A stretch of 64,000 nt of DNA from Centrapalus pauciflorus (GCA_020465985.1 JAANYP010001197.1:154001-218000), one strand, 5' to 3'. Numbered from the stretch's first letter, positions 43,271 to 55,550 are shown. Notes: generated by a model not told the origin, from the letters alone. Made by a program: numbers and translations.

Positions 43271-43535
43271 CAAATTCACTCGACACTCGTTCTAAAAGCT
43301 TTTCAACTCCCGTTTGCTCAATAACGGCCACTCCCGCTCATTTCCAAATTAAAAACACACATTAAATTAACTAAACACAACTTTAAACAAACACAAAAAC
43401 AACCATTTTCGTAGGGAACACGACTATACTTAGCACGTATAGCAAGCCTTTAAACCACCTAATTACTTAGATGGACGAGTTTAGTCTCGTGAGGGTTTGC
43501 AGTGAATATACCCACAAAATTCATACATGTTTTAC

Positions 43536-45876
43536 TTACAGAGATGAATAGATTGGCTCTTTGAGAGCCACTACCTCTATCAAGGTTGCTTGATTACCAT
43601 CAGTGCTTATCGGACCTTCAACGTACATCTTAAGCCTATGACCATTCACAGTAAACGAATGTCCATGCTTAAGATCCTTGACTTCCACAGCTCCATTGTC
43701 ATATACGTGAATTACCTCATAAGGTCCCGTCCATTTACTCCTCAGCTTTCCTGGAAACAATTTAATGCGTGAGTTATAGAGCCAAACCTTATTGCCGACT
43801 GCAAAAGTCTTCCTTCTCAAGCATTTATCATGGAAATGCTTCGTCTTTTCCTTGTAAATCCTCGCACTTTCGTATGCCTCCAATCTGATCTCTTCCAATT
43901 CTGCCAATTGAAACTTCCTCATCCTTCCTGCATCAGAAATGTCAAAGTTAGCATTTCTAATTGCCCACGTAGCTCTATGCTCTAACTCTACAGGTAGATG
44001 ACAAAGTTTCCCATAGACTAGCCTATAAGGTGACATTCCAATAGGGGTCTTGTATGCAGTCCTATAAGCCCATAGTGCGTCATCTAATCTCAACGACCAA
44101 TCCTTGCGATTAGGCTTAACAGTCTTTTCTAAGATTCTTTTGACTTCCCTATTGGAAACCTCAACTTGGCCGCTCGTCTGTGGGTGATAAGGAGTGGCAA
44201 CGCGATGGGTTACCCCATAATGCTTCAACAAGGTGTGAAACTGAAAATTTTTAAAATGAGTTCCCCCATCGCTAATAATAGCTCGGGGAATCCCATGGCG
44301 TGAGAAAATGTTCTTTTTCACAAATTTGCACACCACCTTGTTGTCATTATATCGCGTTGCCTCAGCCTCAACCCACTTAGAGACATAATCTACGGCTACC
44401 AAAATATATTCAAAACCAAAAGAGACAGGAAAGGGACCCATAAAATCTATTCCCCAAACATCAAAAATTTCTACTTCTAATATGGGAACCATGGGCATTT
44501 GATCTCTCTTATAAATCCCCCCAACCTGTTGGCATCTCAGACAGGACTTAACATACTCATATGCATCTTTAAACAATGAAGGCAAAAAGAAACCACAGTC
44601 TAACACTTTATGGGCTGTTTTCTTGGCACTAAAATGCCCCCCACATGCTAAACTGTGACAATGAGTAAGGATATCAAGTTGGTCCGTCTCCGGAACACAT
44701 CTTCTAATCAACTGATCAGCACCAATCTTGAAAAGGTCAGGATCGTCCCAGATGTAATACTTGGCTTGAGCGTAGAAACTTTTCCGCTGCTGTGACGTCC
44801 AATGGCTCGGTGTCTTACCTGTCACAAAATAATTAACCAAATTAGCAAACCACGGCAATTTAGACACAAATAACAGCTGTTCGTCAGGAAAAGATTCCTT
44901 GATCACTTCAATAGAATTTGGAACCAACGTGGGCAGCCTTGACAAATGATCAGCCACCACATTCTCCGACCCCTTTTTATCCCGTATCTCCAGATCAAAC
45001 TCTTGCAATAATAAAATCCACCTGATCAGTCTTGGCTTGGCATCCTTTTTGCTCAAGAGGTACTTCAATGCACTATGGTCCGAGTAGATTATCACTTTGG
45101 CACCCCATACGTAAGCACGAAACTTGTCCAAGGCATACACAACCGCTAATAACTCCTTTTCTGTGGTAGTGTAATTCTGCTGAGCCTCAGAAAACGTTTT
45201 GCTGGCATAATAAATCACAACCGGCTTCTTATCAACCCTCTGTCCCAGCACTGCTCCCACCGCGAAGTCACTTGCATCACACATAATTTCGAATGGCTTC
45301 GTCCAATCGGGTGACTGCAAAATGGGAGCATCCGTAAGCTTAGCCTTTAATAGCTCAAATGCTTTTAGGCATGCTTCATCAAACACGAATTCAGCATCCT
45401 TAGCTAAAAGATTACACAACGGCTTGGAAATGGTGCTGAAATCCTTGATAAACCTTCTATAGAATCCCGCGTGCCCCAAGAACGATCTCACCCCTTTAAC
45501 ACTGGTTGGTGGTGGCAAAGATGAAATAAGCTGAATTTTTGCCTTGTCCACTTCCATACCTTTCTCAGAAACTACGTGGCCTAAGACAATACCCTCCTTG
45601 ACCATGAAGTGGCTCTTCTCCCAACTCAGCACTAAATTCGTTTCGGTGCATCTTTTCAAGACTTGCTCCAAATGGTATAAACAACCCTCAAATGTCTTAT
45701 CAAAGATAGAGAAATCATCCATAAAAATCTCTAGCGAGCCTCCTACCATATCTGAGAATATCGCCATCATGCAACGTTGAAACGTGGCAGGAGCGTTACA
45801 CAACCCAAATGGCATCCGTCTATAGGCGAATGTCCCGTAAGGGCACGTGAACGTGGTCTTTTCCTGGTCATCAGGG
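43536..45876 (-). CDS. pol: Ath1 pol: RT core, RNase H, integrase
   Basis: Open from the frameshift at about 45875 to the stop at 43536. RT has YGTFAYRRMPFGLCNAPATF and catalytic FMDDFSIF. RNase H has FEIMCDASDFAVGAVLGQ and YSDHSALKYLLSKKD. Integrase has the zinc start (HCHSLACGGHFSAKKTAH, CLRCQQ) and the core GIDFMGPF, ISDGGTHF and SGQVEVSNRE with all three catalytic residues, then a C-terminal domain ending PIYSSL. No chromodomain, as expected for Athila. It is joined in life to the upstream stretch; a one-base loss separates them. Confidence 0.92.
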
Positions 45877-48800
45877 AGATAGGAATCTGATTGTACCCTG
45901 AATATCCATCTAGAAAACAATAGTACTTCTGGCCTGCCAGCTTCTCAACTATCTGATCTATGAAAGGTAACGGGAAGTGATCCTTTGATGTGGCTGCATT
46001 CAACTTCCTATAGTCAATGCAGACCCTCCAACCTGTTACTGGTCTGGTTGCAATCTGCCCATCTTCGGTGTTTATCACTGTTACCCCCGACTTCTTGGGC
46101 ACGGTCTGTGTAGGGCTGACCCACTGGCTATCAGAAATAGGGTAAATGATACCCGCATCTAACCACTTCAACACCTCCTTTTTTACCACTTCTCTCAAGT
46201 TTGGGTTGAGCCTCCGTTGTGCATCCCTTGATGGTTTACTATCAGCCTCCGTGATAATTCTGTGCATACAAATGGTAGGACTTATCCCTTTTAGATCAGA
46301 GATTGTCCAACCCATAGCTGCCTTATGCTTTCCCAAAACTTCAATCAGTGCCTCCTCTTCCTCTTTTGTCAAATCCGAAGCTATAATCACTGGCAAACTC
46401 TCTTGTGGCCCCAGAAATACATATTTGAGATGTGTGGGTAAGGCCTTGAGTTCCAGTGCAGGAGCCTGCTCCAAAGACGGTTTGTTTGACTCCGGGAGAT
46501 TTTCTGGTAGCTTCTCAAACTTGATTGACCATGGAGGTTGCTTACTCGGCTTTGTTCCTCCAAACATTTCTTCTAAGCTCATCAACCAACCCCAATCAAC
46601 CTTTTCATTCTCTTGGCATGACAATGCATATCCCAACTCATCCCTGCTAGTCATGAGTGATGTCTGTGATCCTGCTAACTCATCAAGATAATCTATAAAA
46701 TAGCACTCTGAATCATCAGAAACATTAGAAACAGCATTGAAAACATTTAACTTCAACTTTCTATTCCCAAAGGCTAAGTCCAAGGCACCTGTCCTACAAT
46801 TAATTTGGGCATTAACAGTGGCCAAAAATGGCCTACCCAAAATAATTGCAGGCTGGTTATCCCGACTTCTTTGATCTGAATCTAACACAAGAAAGTCCAC
46901 CGGGTAATAGAAATCCTCAACTTTTACAATCACATCGGTTAACATGCCCCTTGGAATCTTAGTGGATCGATCAGCTAATTGTAACACCACATCTGTGGGT
47001 GTTAAGCTTCCTAAATCGTGCTGATCGAATAAGTTTCCAGGGAGTATGTTAACACTTGCTCCCAAATCTAGCAATGCTTTTTTAATTCTGATATCACCTA
47101 TAGTAACAGAGATAAGAGGTGAACCTGGATCCTTAAGCTTGGGTGTCAATGAACTTGAAACTACTGCACTTACCTGCTCCGTGAGGTGAATTTGCTTTGG
47201 CAATACCGTAGGATACTTGCGCTTCTGAGTGCACAAATCTTTCAAGAACTTTGCATATGCCGGAATTTGCTGCAATGCTTTCACCAATGGAATGTTGATC
47301 CTTACCTGATTGAATGTGTCCCATAGATCCTCTATCTGTGGCCCTTTCTTCCCATACATTGGTCTATTCGGGTCCTCTAGAGCTGATGGGTATGGAGGTG
47401 TCGGTTCAGGCTTTGGCTGCTCTTCTTTTTTCACCACAACCTCCTCAAACTGAACTTGCTTCTTCAACTTTACCTCCTTCTCAGATTCTGAATGTGGAAC
47501 TTCCTTCCCATTATCTATAGTCTCCTCAACATCACTATCTTCATCTTCCACTTCCGGCATCACAACTTTGTTATCAACCTTCTTCCCACTTCGCAAGGTA
47601 GTAACTTTCTGCAACTCACTCACTTCGTTCAACTCTTCCACCTCATGTACCGATTGCTTTTCTTTGCCTTTTGAATGAGACGGATTGACTTGGGTATTGC
47701 TCGGTAATCTTCCTTTATCTCTTTTCGTCAGCTGATCTGCGATCTGCCCCATTTGCTTCTCTAGACTGGCCATTGACTTCGTCTGCACATAAGATTGTTG
47801 CTTTAGGTAATCCATAAGCTGATCCATCTTTGAATCCTTAGGAGCTTCATGAACAACTGGTTCCTTTTCTTCCTTAGTACCCGATGATGTACCACCATAA
47901 AAATTCCTACCCTGTGGGTACCGGTTCCCTTGATCAAATCTGGGTTTTGGATACTCCTCGGCTCTTTGATCATCTCTCCAACGAAAATTAGGATGACGCC
48001 TCCATCCAGGATTATAAGTTTCTGAATGAGGGTCAAACCTATCTTGCCTTGGTCGAAAACCCGAGATCTCACTTGCTTGTTCGCCTTGCACATGATAGCA
48101 AAATTCTGAGGTGTGAGTGTACTCCCCACAAGTGACACACATCACCGGTAATCGCTTTTCCATCTGCTCCTTTTTCATCAAAACATCCAACTTCTTGCTA
48201 AGAGCTTCCATATTCGTTGTGACGTCCCTTTTCCAAGCATTGTCAATTCCCAATACTTGAACTCCAATTGGCGTTTCAGACCCGGCTTGCACCTTTGACC
48301 CCTTAGCTAACTGTGCCAACAATTCCCATGCCTCATCATGCTCTTTGGCCAAGAATGTACCCCCTGAGGCTGCGGTAATCATATTTCTGCTCTCTTGGCT
48401 GATACCATCGAAAAAGTTCTTCACCAACATCCACTTGGCTACCTCATTATGTGGACATGCCCGTAACATCTCATTCAGTCGCTCGAAAGCCTCATGAAAT
48501 TGTTCCCCCGGCTTTTGCTTGAAACTGGTGATGCTATTCCTCTTTTCAGTGGTCTTACTAATCGAATAAAACTCGTTGAGGAAAGCCCTCTTCATCTCCT
48601 CCCAGTTACGAATACTGTTAGCTGGTAGAGACGTGAACCAGTGCTTTGCTTTGTCTTTAAGAGAGAACGGGAACAATCGTAGTTTGAGAGTATCTACGGG
48701 TAGTCTTTGCACTCTGTTAGCTTTGCATATTGCTGAAAATTCTGCTAGGTGATCGTATGGTTCCTCGCTCTTTGTTCCATGAAAGTGAGGAATGATGCTA

Positions 48801-49144
48801 AATAAGTGAGTCTTTATTTCCGGTTCATTCTCAATTTCAGGATAAAGTATCGGTGACATATCAGGAACATCACCCGGTCTGTAGTGAGACTCCACAGTCC
48901 TCCTATCATCTCCCATGTTTACAATGGGTTCGGTGTCACTTTCAGGTTCCTCTGAATGTATGGATTGCTCTTCTGAATCAGATGTCTCCAGTGTGCTCGG
49001 ATTACCACTGGTCTCTCCACTAGGCCAATAACCTCTGTGTAGCTTCCTCAGTGAACGAGCAGTCCTTTCAATTTCTGTTTCGTATTGCAATGGAGAAGTT
49101 CGCCCTGAGTGACGAGTATGCATATACCTGAGATACACACACAC
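45877..49144 (-). CDS. gag-pol: Ath1 gag-protease-RT start
   Basis: Single open stretch. Gag capsid has FHGTKSEEPYDHLAEFSAIC, LKDKAKHWFTSLPANSI and FKQKPGEQFHEAFERLNEML. One zinc knuckle CVTCGEYTHTSEFC. A charged linker is followed by the Athila-type protease KKALLDLGASVNILPGNLFD and the RT start WRVCIDYRKLNAATSKDHFP, FLDGYSGYNQIPI. The frame is lost at the GGG run 45874-45876, where one base appears missing compared with Ath2. The start is uncertain: the first Met is at 49144, while MHTRHSGRT 21 bases downstream resembles the Ath2 start. It could also be an assembly error. Confidence 0.9.
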
Positions 49145-49297
49145 ACACGTGAAGATTCTGAACTTTGATGTTCAGAATGTTAAAGAAAATGAAAAATACT
49201 AAAAATTAAACTAAACTAAAACAAAATTAACTAGCTACTATAAACAAGGATATTTACAGAAACAGTTAATCCAAACTACTTTAACAAGCGCTGCAAT
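49145..49297 (-). other. Ath1 leader
   Basis: Short untranslated leader with an (AC)n run at 49135-49151 and an A-rich stretch; no frame. Confidence 0.7.
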
Positions 49298-49315
49298 TCC
49301 CCGGCAACGGCGCCA
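49298..49315 (-). other. Ath1 primer binding site
   Basis: The minus strand reads TGGCGCCGTTGCCGGGGA, the 18-base site complementary to the 3' end of an Asp-tRNA used by Athila elements. It is three bases from the LTR. Confidence 0.92.
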
Positions 49316-49318
49316 TTT

Positions 49319-50755
49319 TGATGGACCCAATCGTATGAGTATCAAAAATATAACCCAAAAACACTATATAGATAGGGTAAGTGGGATCGAATCCACAGGG
49401 AATGATAGGTCGCTAAACTAGTTCAGAGACTGTTTGGATTAGGATTGAAATCATTTGTTTTAAACTAATTTCCTACTGTAAAATGCTATTATGGCGATGT
49501 CACACACAAGAATTGAATTCAAGAAGTTCACTGGAAGAGAAAGATGGTGTTTGCTCTCTCGTTATACATACTATGGCAATTCAGAATGTTATGGATTCCA
49601 TTTACATGAATTGATACGAATTTACAACTTATGTTCCAAAACAACGTATACCACTCTATTGACTGTCTTCCTCCCCTATAGAGAGTGGGCACAACCAATG
49701 ACATGGATATCAACCATTTCAGATACACTCACTGTTCATTCACATTTATTCATGCAAATATAATCCCTTTTTTAGTTTCCATATAAATGAATTGGTTTTC
49801 ACAACAAATACTCTTAAGACGAAGTATGCACCGTCTATTAATTGTCTTCCCCATATTAATGAGCCGGCACAACTAATGATATCACTATACCCCGTTATAT
49901 ACAATACCCATTGATTACAACCATTCGTTCACATGCGTGTTTCACAACTAATGTTCTTAAGACAGCGTATGCAACGTCTATTAATTGTCTTTCCCTTCAT
50001 CACAGAGTTGGCACAACCAATGATATCACTATACGCTGTTATATACAACCCTCGTTGTTCAACACACATTCATTCACAAATAAGATCCACAACCCCTTTA
50101 AGCGCAAATTGGAAACTGAGATTAATTAAACATTCATTCACACCATAGTATGCAAACTAAAGAACAAACACCACAAAGTATTTAGCCAAGCATAGCTTGG
50201 ATTAACTTACTAACAATGTCAAACATGGATAAAAACATTAAAGCTACCATTATTGCGTAAACACAATTGATTGGACTCCAACGCTTGATCTTTGTTTGAT
50301 TCCTGTTGCCTTCCTTCTCTGATTTTCCTCCCAAAATCGCACCTTTGTGTGTGTGAAACTGCCCAAATGCGAACCCCTTCAAAAATGGTAACTGCCTCCC
50401 TCAAAAACTGCAGGTTTCGCCACTTTTCCGCGCCAGCGTCGCCCCCGGCGTCTGGGACGCTGGCTGGGACGCTCATATTCTGTTTCAGATGATTTCGGGC
50501 GTCTGCCTGGGCGTCTGGGACGCTGGCTAGGACGCTCAGACTCTGTCTCAAGGAGTTTCGGGCGTTTCCAGGGCGTTTGGGACGCTGGCTAGGACGCCCT
50601 GCACGAAATTCTCCTTTTAAGCTGCTATTTCCTTTACTTTCTTGCCAAGCAACTGAAAACACAAAAACCTACATTAGCAGTACCAATTATCTCATATTTA
50701 CACACTTAAACATAACAAAAACACATGAAAATAACAGTGATTATATCACTGATCA
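49319..50755 (-). repeat. Ath1 5' LTR (1,437 bp)
   Basis: Same length and ends as 40260-41696. Differences noticed by eye: AATCG/AGTCG near the left end, TTTGATT/TTCGATT, CGCC/CACC, GGGCGTC/GGGTGTC and CCAGG/CCTGG. Contains the same internal repeats. Confidence 0.95.
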
Positions 50756-50760
50756 GGTTC
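50756..50760 (+). other. Ath1 target-site duplication, right copy
   Basis: GGTTC directly after the right LTR, identical to 40255-40259. Confidence 0.95.
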
Positions 50761-51938
50761 AAATTTGGCCAGCTGGTCCCTTTGATTCAGGATGAAACAG
50801 GGACATCCAAACACATGGAAATAGCTTATATTTCGCTTTCTCCCTTTGATTTACTCATATGGAGTCTTATAGAACTTTTTCACCACTAAGGGTCTGTTTT
50901 GAATGAAGCAGGCAGTGTTGTCAGCTTCAGCCCAAAACGAAGAAGGCAAACCTGATGCACACAACATGGTTCTAGCAGCTTCAATGAGGGTTCTGTTCCT
51001 CCTTTCAGCAACTCCATTTTGTTGTGGAGTCCTTACAGCTGAAAAGTTTTGAGAGTTCCCTCTTTCCTCACAGAAGTCCTCAAGAGTACTGTTTTTGAAT
51101 TCGGTACCATGATCACTTCTAAGTTGCTTGACTTGGGCAGAGTTTAGAACTTCCATCTTCTTGATAAATCCAATAATCTCTCTGGCAGCCTCCCCTTTGG
51201 TCTTTAGAAAGATCACCCATGTAAACCTGGAGAACTCATCTACCATTACTAGAGTGTATTTTCTACCTCTTAGACTTGGGACATTGACAGGTCTAAACAA
51301 GTCCATTTGGATTAAGAAGAGAGGTGTTTCAATAGAGGAATTATGTTTGGATTTAAAAGATGATTTTCTTTGCTTACCCTTCTCACAAGAAGTGCAGAGT
51401 TTATCCTTAACATAAGTTATAGAAGGCAAACATGTTACTAACTCTTTCTTACAGAGTTTGTTGATATTCTTGAAGTTCAGGTGGGATAGCCTTTTGTGCC
51501 ATAACCAGTGGAGGTCTGCATTGCTCTTTGAGATGAAACAGGTTTCAGTTGTTGGATCAGCAGAGTTCATATCTACAACATATACACCTTTCTTTCTTTG
51601 TGTACACAACACAACTTTGCCTTTGGGATCTAGTATGTATCCCAGGTACTCATCAAAGTTAACCTTGTAGCCAACATCACAAAGTTGACTAATGCTAACA
51701 ATGTTATGTTTTAGCCCAGACACATAGGCTACTCTGTTGAATACTACAGCACTAGCTTGAAGGGTTCCATATCCTTCTGTGGATCCCTGAACATTGTTAC
51801 CAAAGGTGACCTGTGGGCCTTTTTCAGGCTTGAGATCACTCAGCAAATCTTTGCAACCTGTCACGTGGCCTGAACAGTCGGTGTCCAAGTACCAAACTTG
51901 GCTTGGTTGTTTAACCTGCAGAGTGTCATGGGAAAATA
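50761..51938 (-). pseudogene. pol: Cop1 pol: protease and integrase
   Basis: Long open part 51888-50851. The protease motif reads DTDCSGH (51885-51874) where Cop2 has DSGCSGH, so the active site is lost. Integrase has HKRLSHLNFKNINKLC, LCTSCEKGKQ, RSDHGTEF and QNGVAERRNR, with the catalytic residues visible, and runs on to FWAEADNTACFIQNRPLVVK, the stretch missing from Cop2. It ends at a stop near 50851; the last 90 bases to the Ath1 edge are out of frame. Confidence 0.87.
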
Positions 51939-53318
51939 TTAGTTTTTAGGGGAACTCGTCATAAGGATGAGTGCTCCTTCTTCATCAACATTTGTTGATG
52001 GACCACTTAGGTCTACACTAATATTCTCAATTTGGATTGTATCATCTTGGAAATTCTCCTCAATGACAATGTTACTTCCAACACTGCTGGTTTTTACAAT
52101 GTTGGAGCTGGCAGAGTCACCATACCTTATGTCTTTAGTTTCAAGACAGTCTTTGGCCATATGAGTCTTCTTTCCACATTTGTAACATTTTCTCTTTTTA
52201 GACTTTTTGGAAGAAGCACTCCCAAAAACACATTCTGGTTTATCTCTGTTGGTTTTCTCAACAGGTTTCAACAAAGTTTCACTTGTTTTAGAAGAACCAA
52301 CAGCTTGGGTGGAAGGTACAACAACAACAGCTTTGCCTGTGTCCTCTTTCCTCTTTTTGGGAATGCAGAGATCAAAAAAAAGTAATTTGATTGTCTTTCG
52401 TCCTTCCACGAGTTTGGGAAACTTATTCCCAGTTTTCTCAGGTTCAACAGTACCTTCGTCTTTGCCTTTACTGAGATGTGATGACTGTTGCCTATCAACA
52501 TGGTCATTACTTCTGGTTTTAGCAAAAGATTTTCCTTCATTTATAACTAGTTTTCCACTATGATTTAAAAACTTATTTGAAATCATAGCAGATTTGCTTC
52601 CAGCATGAGACTTACCCCTGTTGAAAGCTGGCTGCTTACCTTTTGAAAACTTTTTCTCAAAATGTTCAGTGTTGAATGGATTAACAGGTTTCTTGCCATC
52701 AGCTTTAGATCCAGAACCTGTATGGTTAACATGTTTGGTTCCCAAAGCTACAGTTTTAGCTTGTTTTCCATTCGTTTGTTTATGTGAATTGGCTATGCAC
52801 TTAGTAGGTTGATTTGATGGAGAACACATTCCATCATCAGTCTGTATAGCTTTTTCACACAAACTGTCAGTGTTTTGAGGCCTGACAAACCTGTTTGTTG
52901 AGACCAGCTTTCAATTTACTTTTTGGATAAAAGTACTTGCAAGCTCACCAAGAGTGGATAAGTCTTTTTCCACATTATTAATCTCAACAATAGAAGCTGC
53001 TGTATCAAGATCTCCTCCAAGATAGGCTTGGATTTGAGCAAGAATCTGCTGATTGATACATTGACTGACTCTCTTAGCTGAATGGCACCAAGAGTCAACA
53101 ATCTTTTGAAGCTTAGCATGCTTTGAGTCTGTTTCTCTCTTTTCTTCTAATAAAATGATGTTGATGTTTTTTACTTCATGAAGTTCAGTTTTCAACTCAT
53201 GAAAACTGCTCAGTTCATTAGTTTTTATTTCAAAATCAGATTTCAGCTTACAGATTAAAGACTTCAAAGCATCTTGCTTCTCCACAGCAGCTTTTAAATC
53301 AACAAGTAGATAACTCAA
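51939..53318 (-). pseudogene. gag: Cop1 gag distal part with second zinc knuckle
   Basis: 52862-51939 is open and codes for a Lys/Ser-rich stretch with knuckle CYKCGKKTHMAKDC, single copy of the SNDHVDRQQSSHLSKG segment, and an acidic end. 53318-52911 is a coiled-coil-like segment (LKSDFEIKTNELSSFHELKT) followed by ILAQIQAYLGGDLDTAASIV. The two are separated by a stop near 52911. Same order as Cop2. Confidence 0.8.
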
Positions 53319-54407
53319 ACATTTTAAATTTTTCCTCAGAGCTGTAATTCTTAAAATTTTGTACCTTATACATCATGGTGGGATTCCAGTTCTCTAAGGT
53401 ACTGAGAGCTTCAGCTTCAGCTAGATCCTGTTTGAAGTTTCTTGTTGAGGGGACATCAGTGTTGGCTATCAAGATTTTATTGTCTTCTTCATCAGATGAT
53501 TAATCAGACTCCTCCCAGTCACAGGTTTCGGGCGTAAGTCCCTTCTGCTTGTTAGAAGCCATTAAGTCTTCTAACTTTTTCAGCTTTGCCATGGCCATTA
53601 GGTACTTAACCCTGTAGCCATCATCTTTGTTTGTCTTGTATGGTTTTAAGGAAGAGCCAACAGGTTTAGACACAGAGTCAGCTGCTATATGGCCTGTTTG
53701 CCTCATTTAAAGCACTCAGCCATAGTTTTGTAGCCTTCTTGTTGATGACACCTGATTTGTTTTGCAGCATCTTACCACCAAACCTCTTCTTATTGAATTT
53801 TTTGACAAGCATGGCAATCATTTGCTCATCATCAAACTCAGCAAGATCTTCACAATCCACTTCTTCAGACATTTCCTCCATTTCATCATTGACCCGTTGA
53901 TCAGCTTGTGTGAACACATCACACACCTGATTAACAGGTTGTCTCACGCTGGCCACTAAGGCTGCACCTCTTTTGGACATCTCCATGGCATTTCTTTTCT
54001 GTTGCTTTAATTGTTCATCATTTAACAAGGATCCGTAGAGATTCACAAGATACATGCCTCTAATGGTACCTGAGTTTCTGAGGATAGTTGAGAAGTAATT
54101 CCATTCCTCAGGCAGTATGTCCAGAAACTTGTTCACCAAGGTTAAGCTGTCTTTAGTGATCCCAACAGCTATGAGATCATTTATCAAGGCAGTAAACCTG
54201 GTATAGGTTTCAGTGAGAGTCTCCTTTGGCTTTGCAAAGAACAGTTCATATTGTCTAACAAGATTATTGATGTTGTTATCCAATGTGATTGTGGGCCATC
54301 ATAGACGGTACACAGAGTATCCCACATTTCTTTTGCAGTCCTCATCTTCTCAAACTTTTTGAACACATCATCAGGTAGAGAGATGACAAGGTTGTTCCTG
54401 GCCTTTT
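53319..54407 (-). pseudogene. gag: Cop1 gag, N-terminus removed by Ath2
   Basis: 54283-53678 carries RQYELFFAKPKETLTETYTR, FLDILPEEWNYFSTILRN and NLYGSLLNDEQ. The zinc knuckle is broken by a frame change near 53700, and its last Cys reads Ser (HIAADS). 54366-54284 adds MFKKFEKMRTAKEMWDTLCT. The gene is cut at 54407 about 100 codons into gag, judged against Cop2. Confidence 0.85.
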
Positions 54408-55530
54408 GATAAGTCTATAATTTATATGATTTCTGAGTCATTTTATGATCATTTTATTCACCGATACTTCGTAAAATCCATATTATTACTCCAAGTTTGT
54501 ATTTCAGGCCAAGATGATAAAAAGAAGCAATCCGAGAGAATTTAGAGCAAATTGGACTGGGGGGCGTAGGCCTGTGCTGCCCTGCGCTCCACACAGCGCC
54601 CAACGTGTCCAGATACGTTCCAGCACACGCCAGCTAAACCCTAGTCGCATCCGGGCGCAGGGGGGTCGCAGACCTGCGCCTGGCCTGCACTGGTGCGGCG
54701 CCAATACACATTTTTCAGCCCCGGAAACCCTAATTTCGATTCTCTATAAATAGTGGAAAAGGGGCAGCTTTGGAGAGTCCCGACGTGTGTGCAAGTGTGC
54801 CGAAGCTCTGCCGGATTGGATCTACGATACAGGAACGAAGACGGTGGTTCGCAAGCTATCCAATGGCTCAGATTCGTGAGTGTGACGAGCATACGATCAG
54901 CGGCTAATCCCATTAGCCGTTTGCGGAGGATCAACGACTAAGTTTACTTTACTTTAATTTCTTATGTTTTGATGTATTCGTGTTGAGCTAGATCTATTAT
55001 GTGTATGCTAATGATAAACATTTGGCTATGATTTTGATTATGTGTTGCGATCGGTAAAAGCAAGATAGTTTATAGTGGTGTTATTATTCGTGCCGAGTCC
55101 ATTAGTTTAGGGATTAAGACGAGTATTAATGTTGCATACGCTATGCCGAGTGTTATTGGTTAAAACACGTTTGATTAATTTAGTCGCGCAATTGATTATG
55201 TCTATATGTGATCATTGTATGAAATTATAGTGAGTAATACTTATGTCGTGGTAATTTCGTGAATGGTTAATCGTATCTTGATTGTTAATCTTCTTCGTTA
55301 GTTACTTCGTTCTTAATTTTAGTTACAAGCAACAACAATTCATTACTCTAAACAACTCATTCAAATCCACAATTTCACAATTTAAATGCTTTCAATAAAC
55401 CTATTACTATAAGGCTAATAACCTAATCCTAATTACGACCACACTTCCAGTTGATTCGACCCTTACTTCTCTATCTAATTAGTGGATTTAAGGTTTAAAT
55501 CGGCAGGTCACAACGACGCCCCGTCAGAAT
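54408..55530 (+). repeat. Ath2 5' LTR (about 1.1 kb)
   Basis: Starts TGATAAGTCTAT at the break in Cop1 gag and ends just before the primer site at 55533. The first third is GC-rich with CTGCGC words; the rest is AT-rich. Right boundary is uncertain by a few bases because the other LTR is not visible. Confidence 0.8.
54725..54753 (+). promoter_or_regulatory. Telo-box and TATA box in Ath2 LTR
   Basis: AAACCCTAA (54725-54733), the plant telo-box word, followed 11 bases later by TATAAATAG (54745-54753), a strong TATA match. Transcription start would fall near 54780. Confidence 0.6.
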
Positions 55531-55532
55531 TT

Positions 55533-55550
55533 TGGCGCCGTTGCCGGGGA
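55533..55550 (+). other. Ath2 primer binding site
   Basis: TGGCGCCGTTGCCGGGGA, identical to the Ath1 site on its own strand. Confidence 0.92.

Larger units (their letters stand above)
41715..43535 (-). other. Ath1 noncoding 3' region
   Basis: No credible frame in the place where Ath2 has its env-position ORF. It contains a second polypurine-like tract (42813-42830), a T-run near 42128-42158, and an array of GCGTC/GACGC words (42980-43270) that includes two copies of a module also found in the LTR. Confidence 0.7.
40260..50755 (-). mobile_element. Ath1: complete young Athila-like Ty3/gypsy element (10,496 bp)
   Basis: Two LTRs of 1,437 bp each differ at about five sites by eye. A perfect 5-bp duplication GGTTC flanks them. 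In minus orientation it has an Asp-tRNA-type primer site, gag-pol with a single frameshift, a 1.8-kb noncoding 3' region and a polypurine tract. It lacks any frame comparable to the env-position ORF of Ath2. It interrupts Cop1 pol. Confidence 0.95.
7200..54407 (-). mobile_element. Cop1: outermost Ty1/copia element (SIRE/Maximus-like), split into three pieces
   Basis: Minus-strand copia whose parts read, in element order, gag (54407 leftward), protease and integrase (to 50756), the integrase-RT linker and RT start (40259-38959), then RT end and RNase H (8046-7200). The gaps hold Ath1 (40260-50755) and Cop2 with its own nested elements (8047-38958). Ath2 cut its gag on the right and Tek1 cut its 3' end on the left, so neither Cop1 LTR is in the window. 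Protein similarity to Cop2 over all parts shows one family. Only the three named pieces belong to Cop1; the rest of this span is later insertions. Confidence 0.8.
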
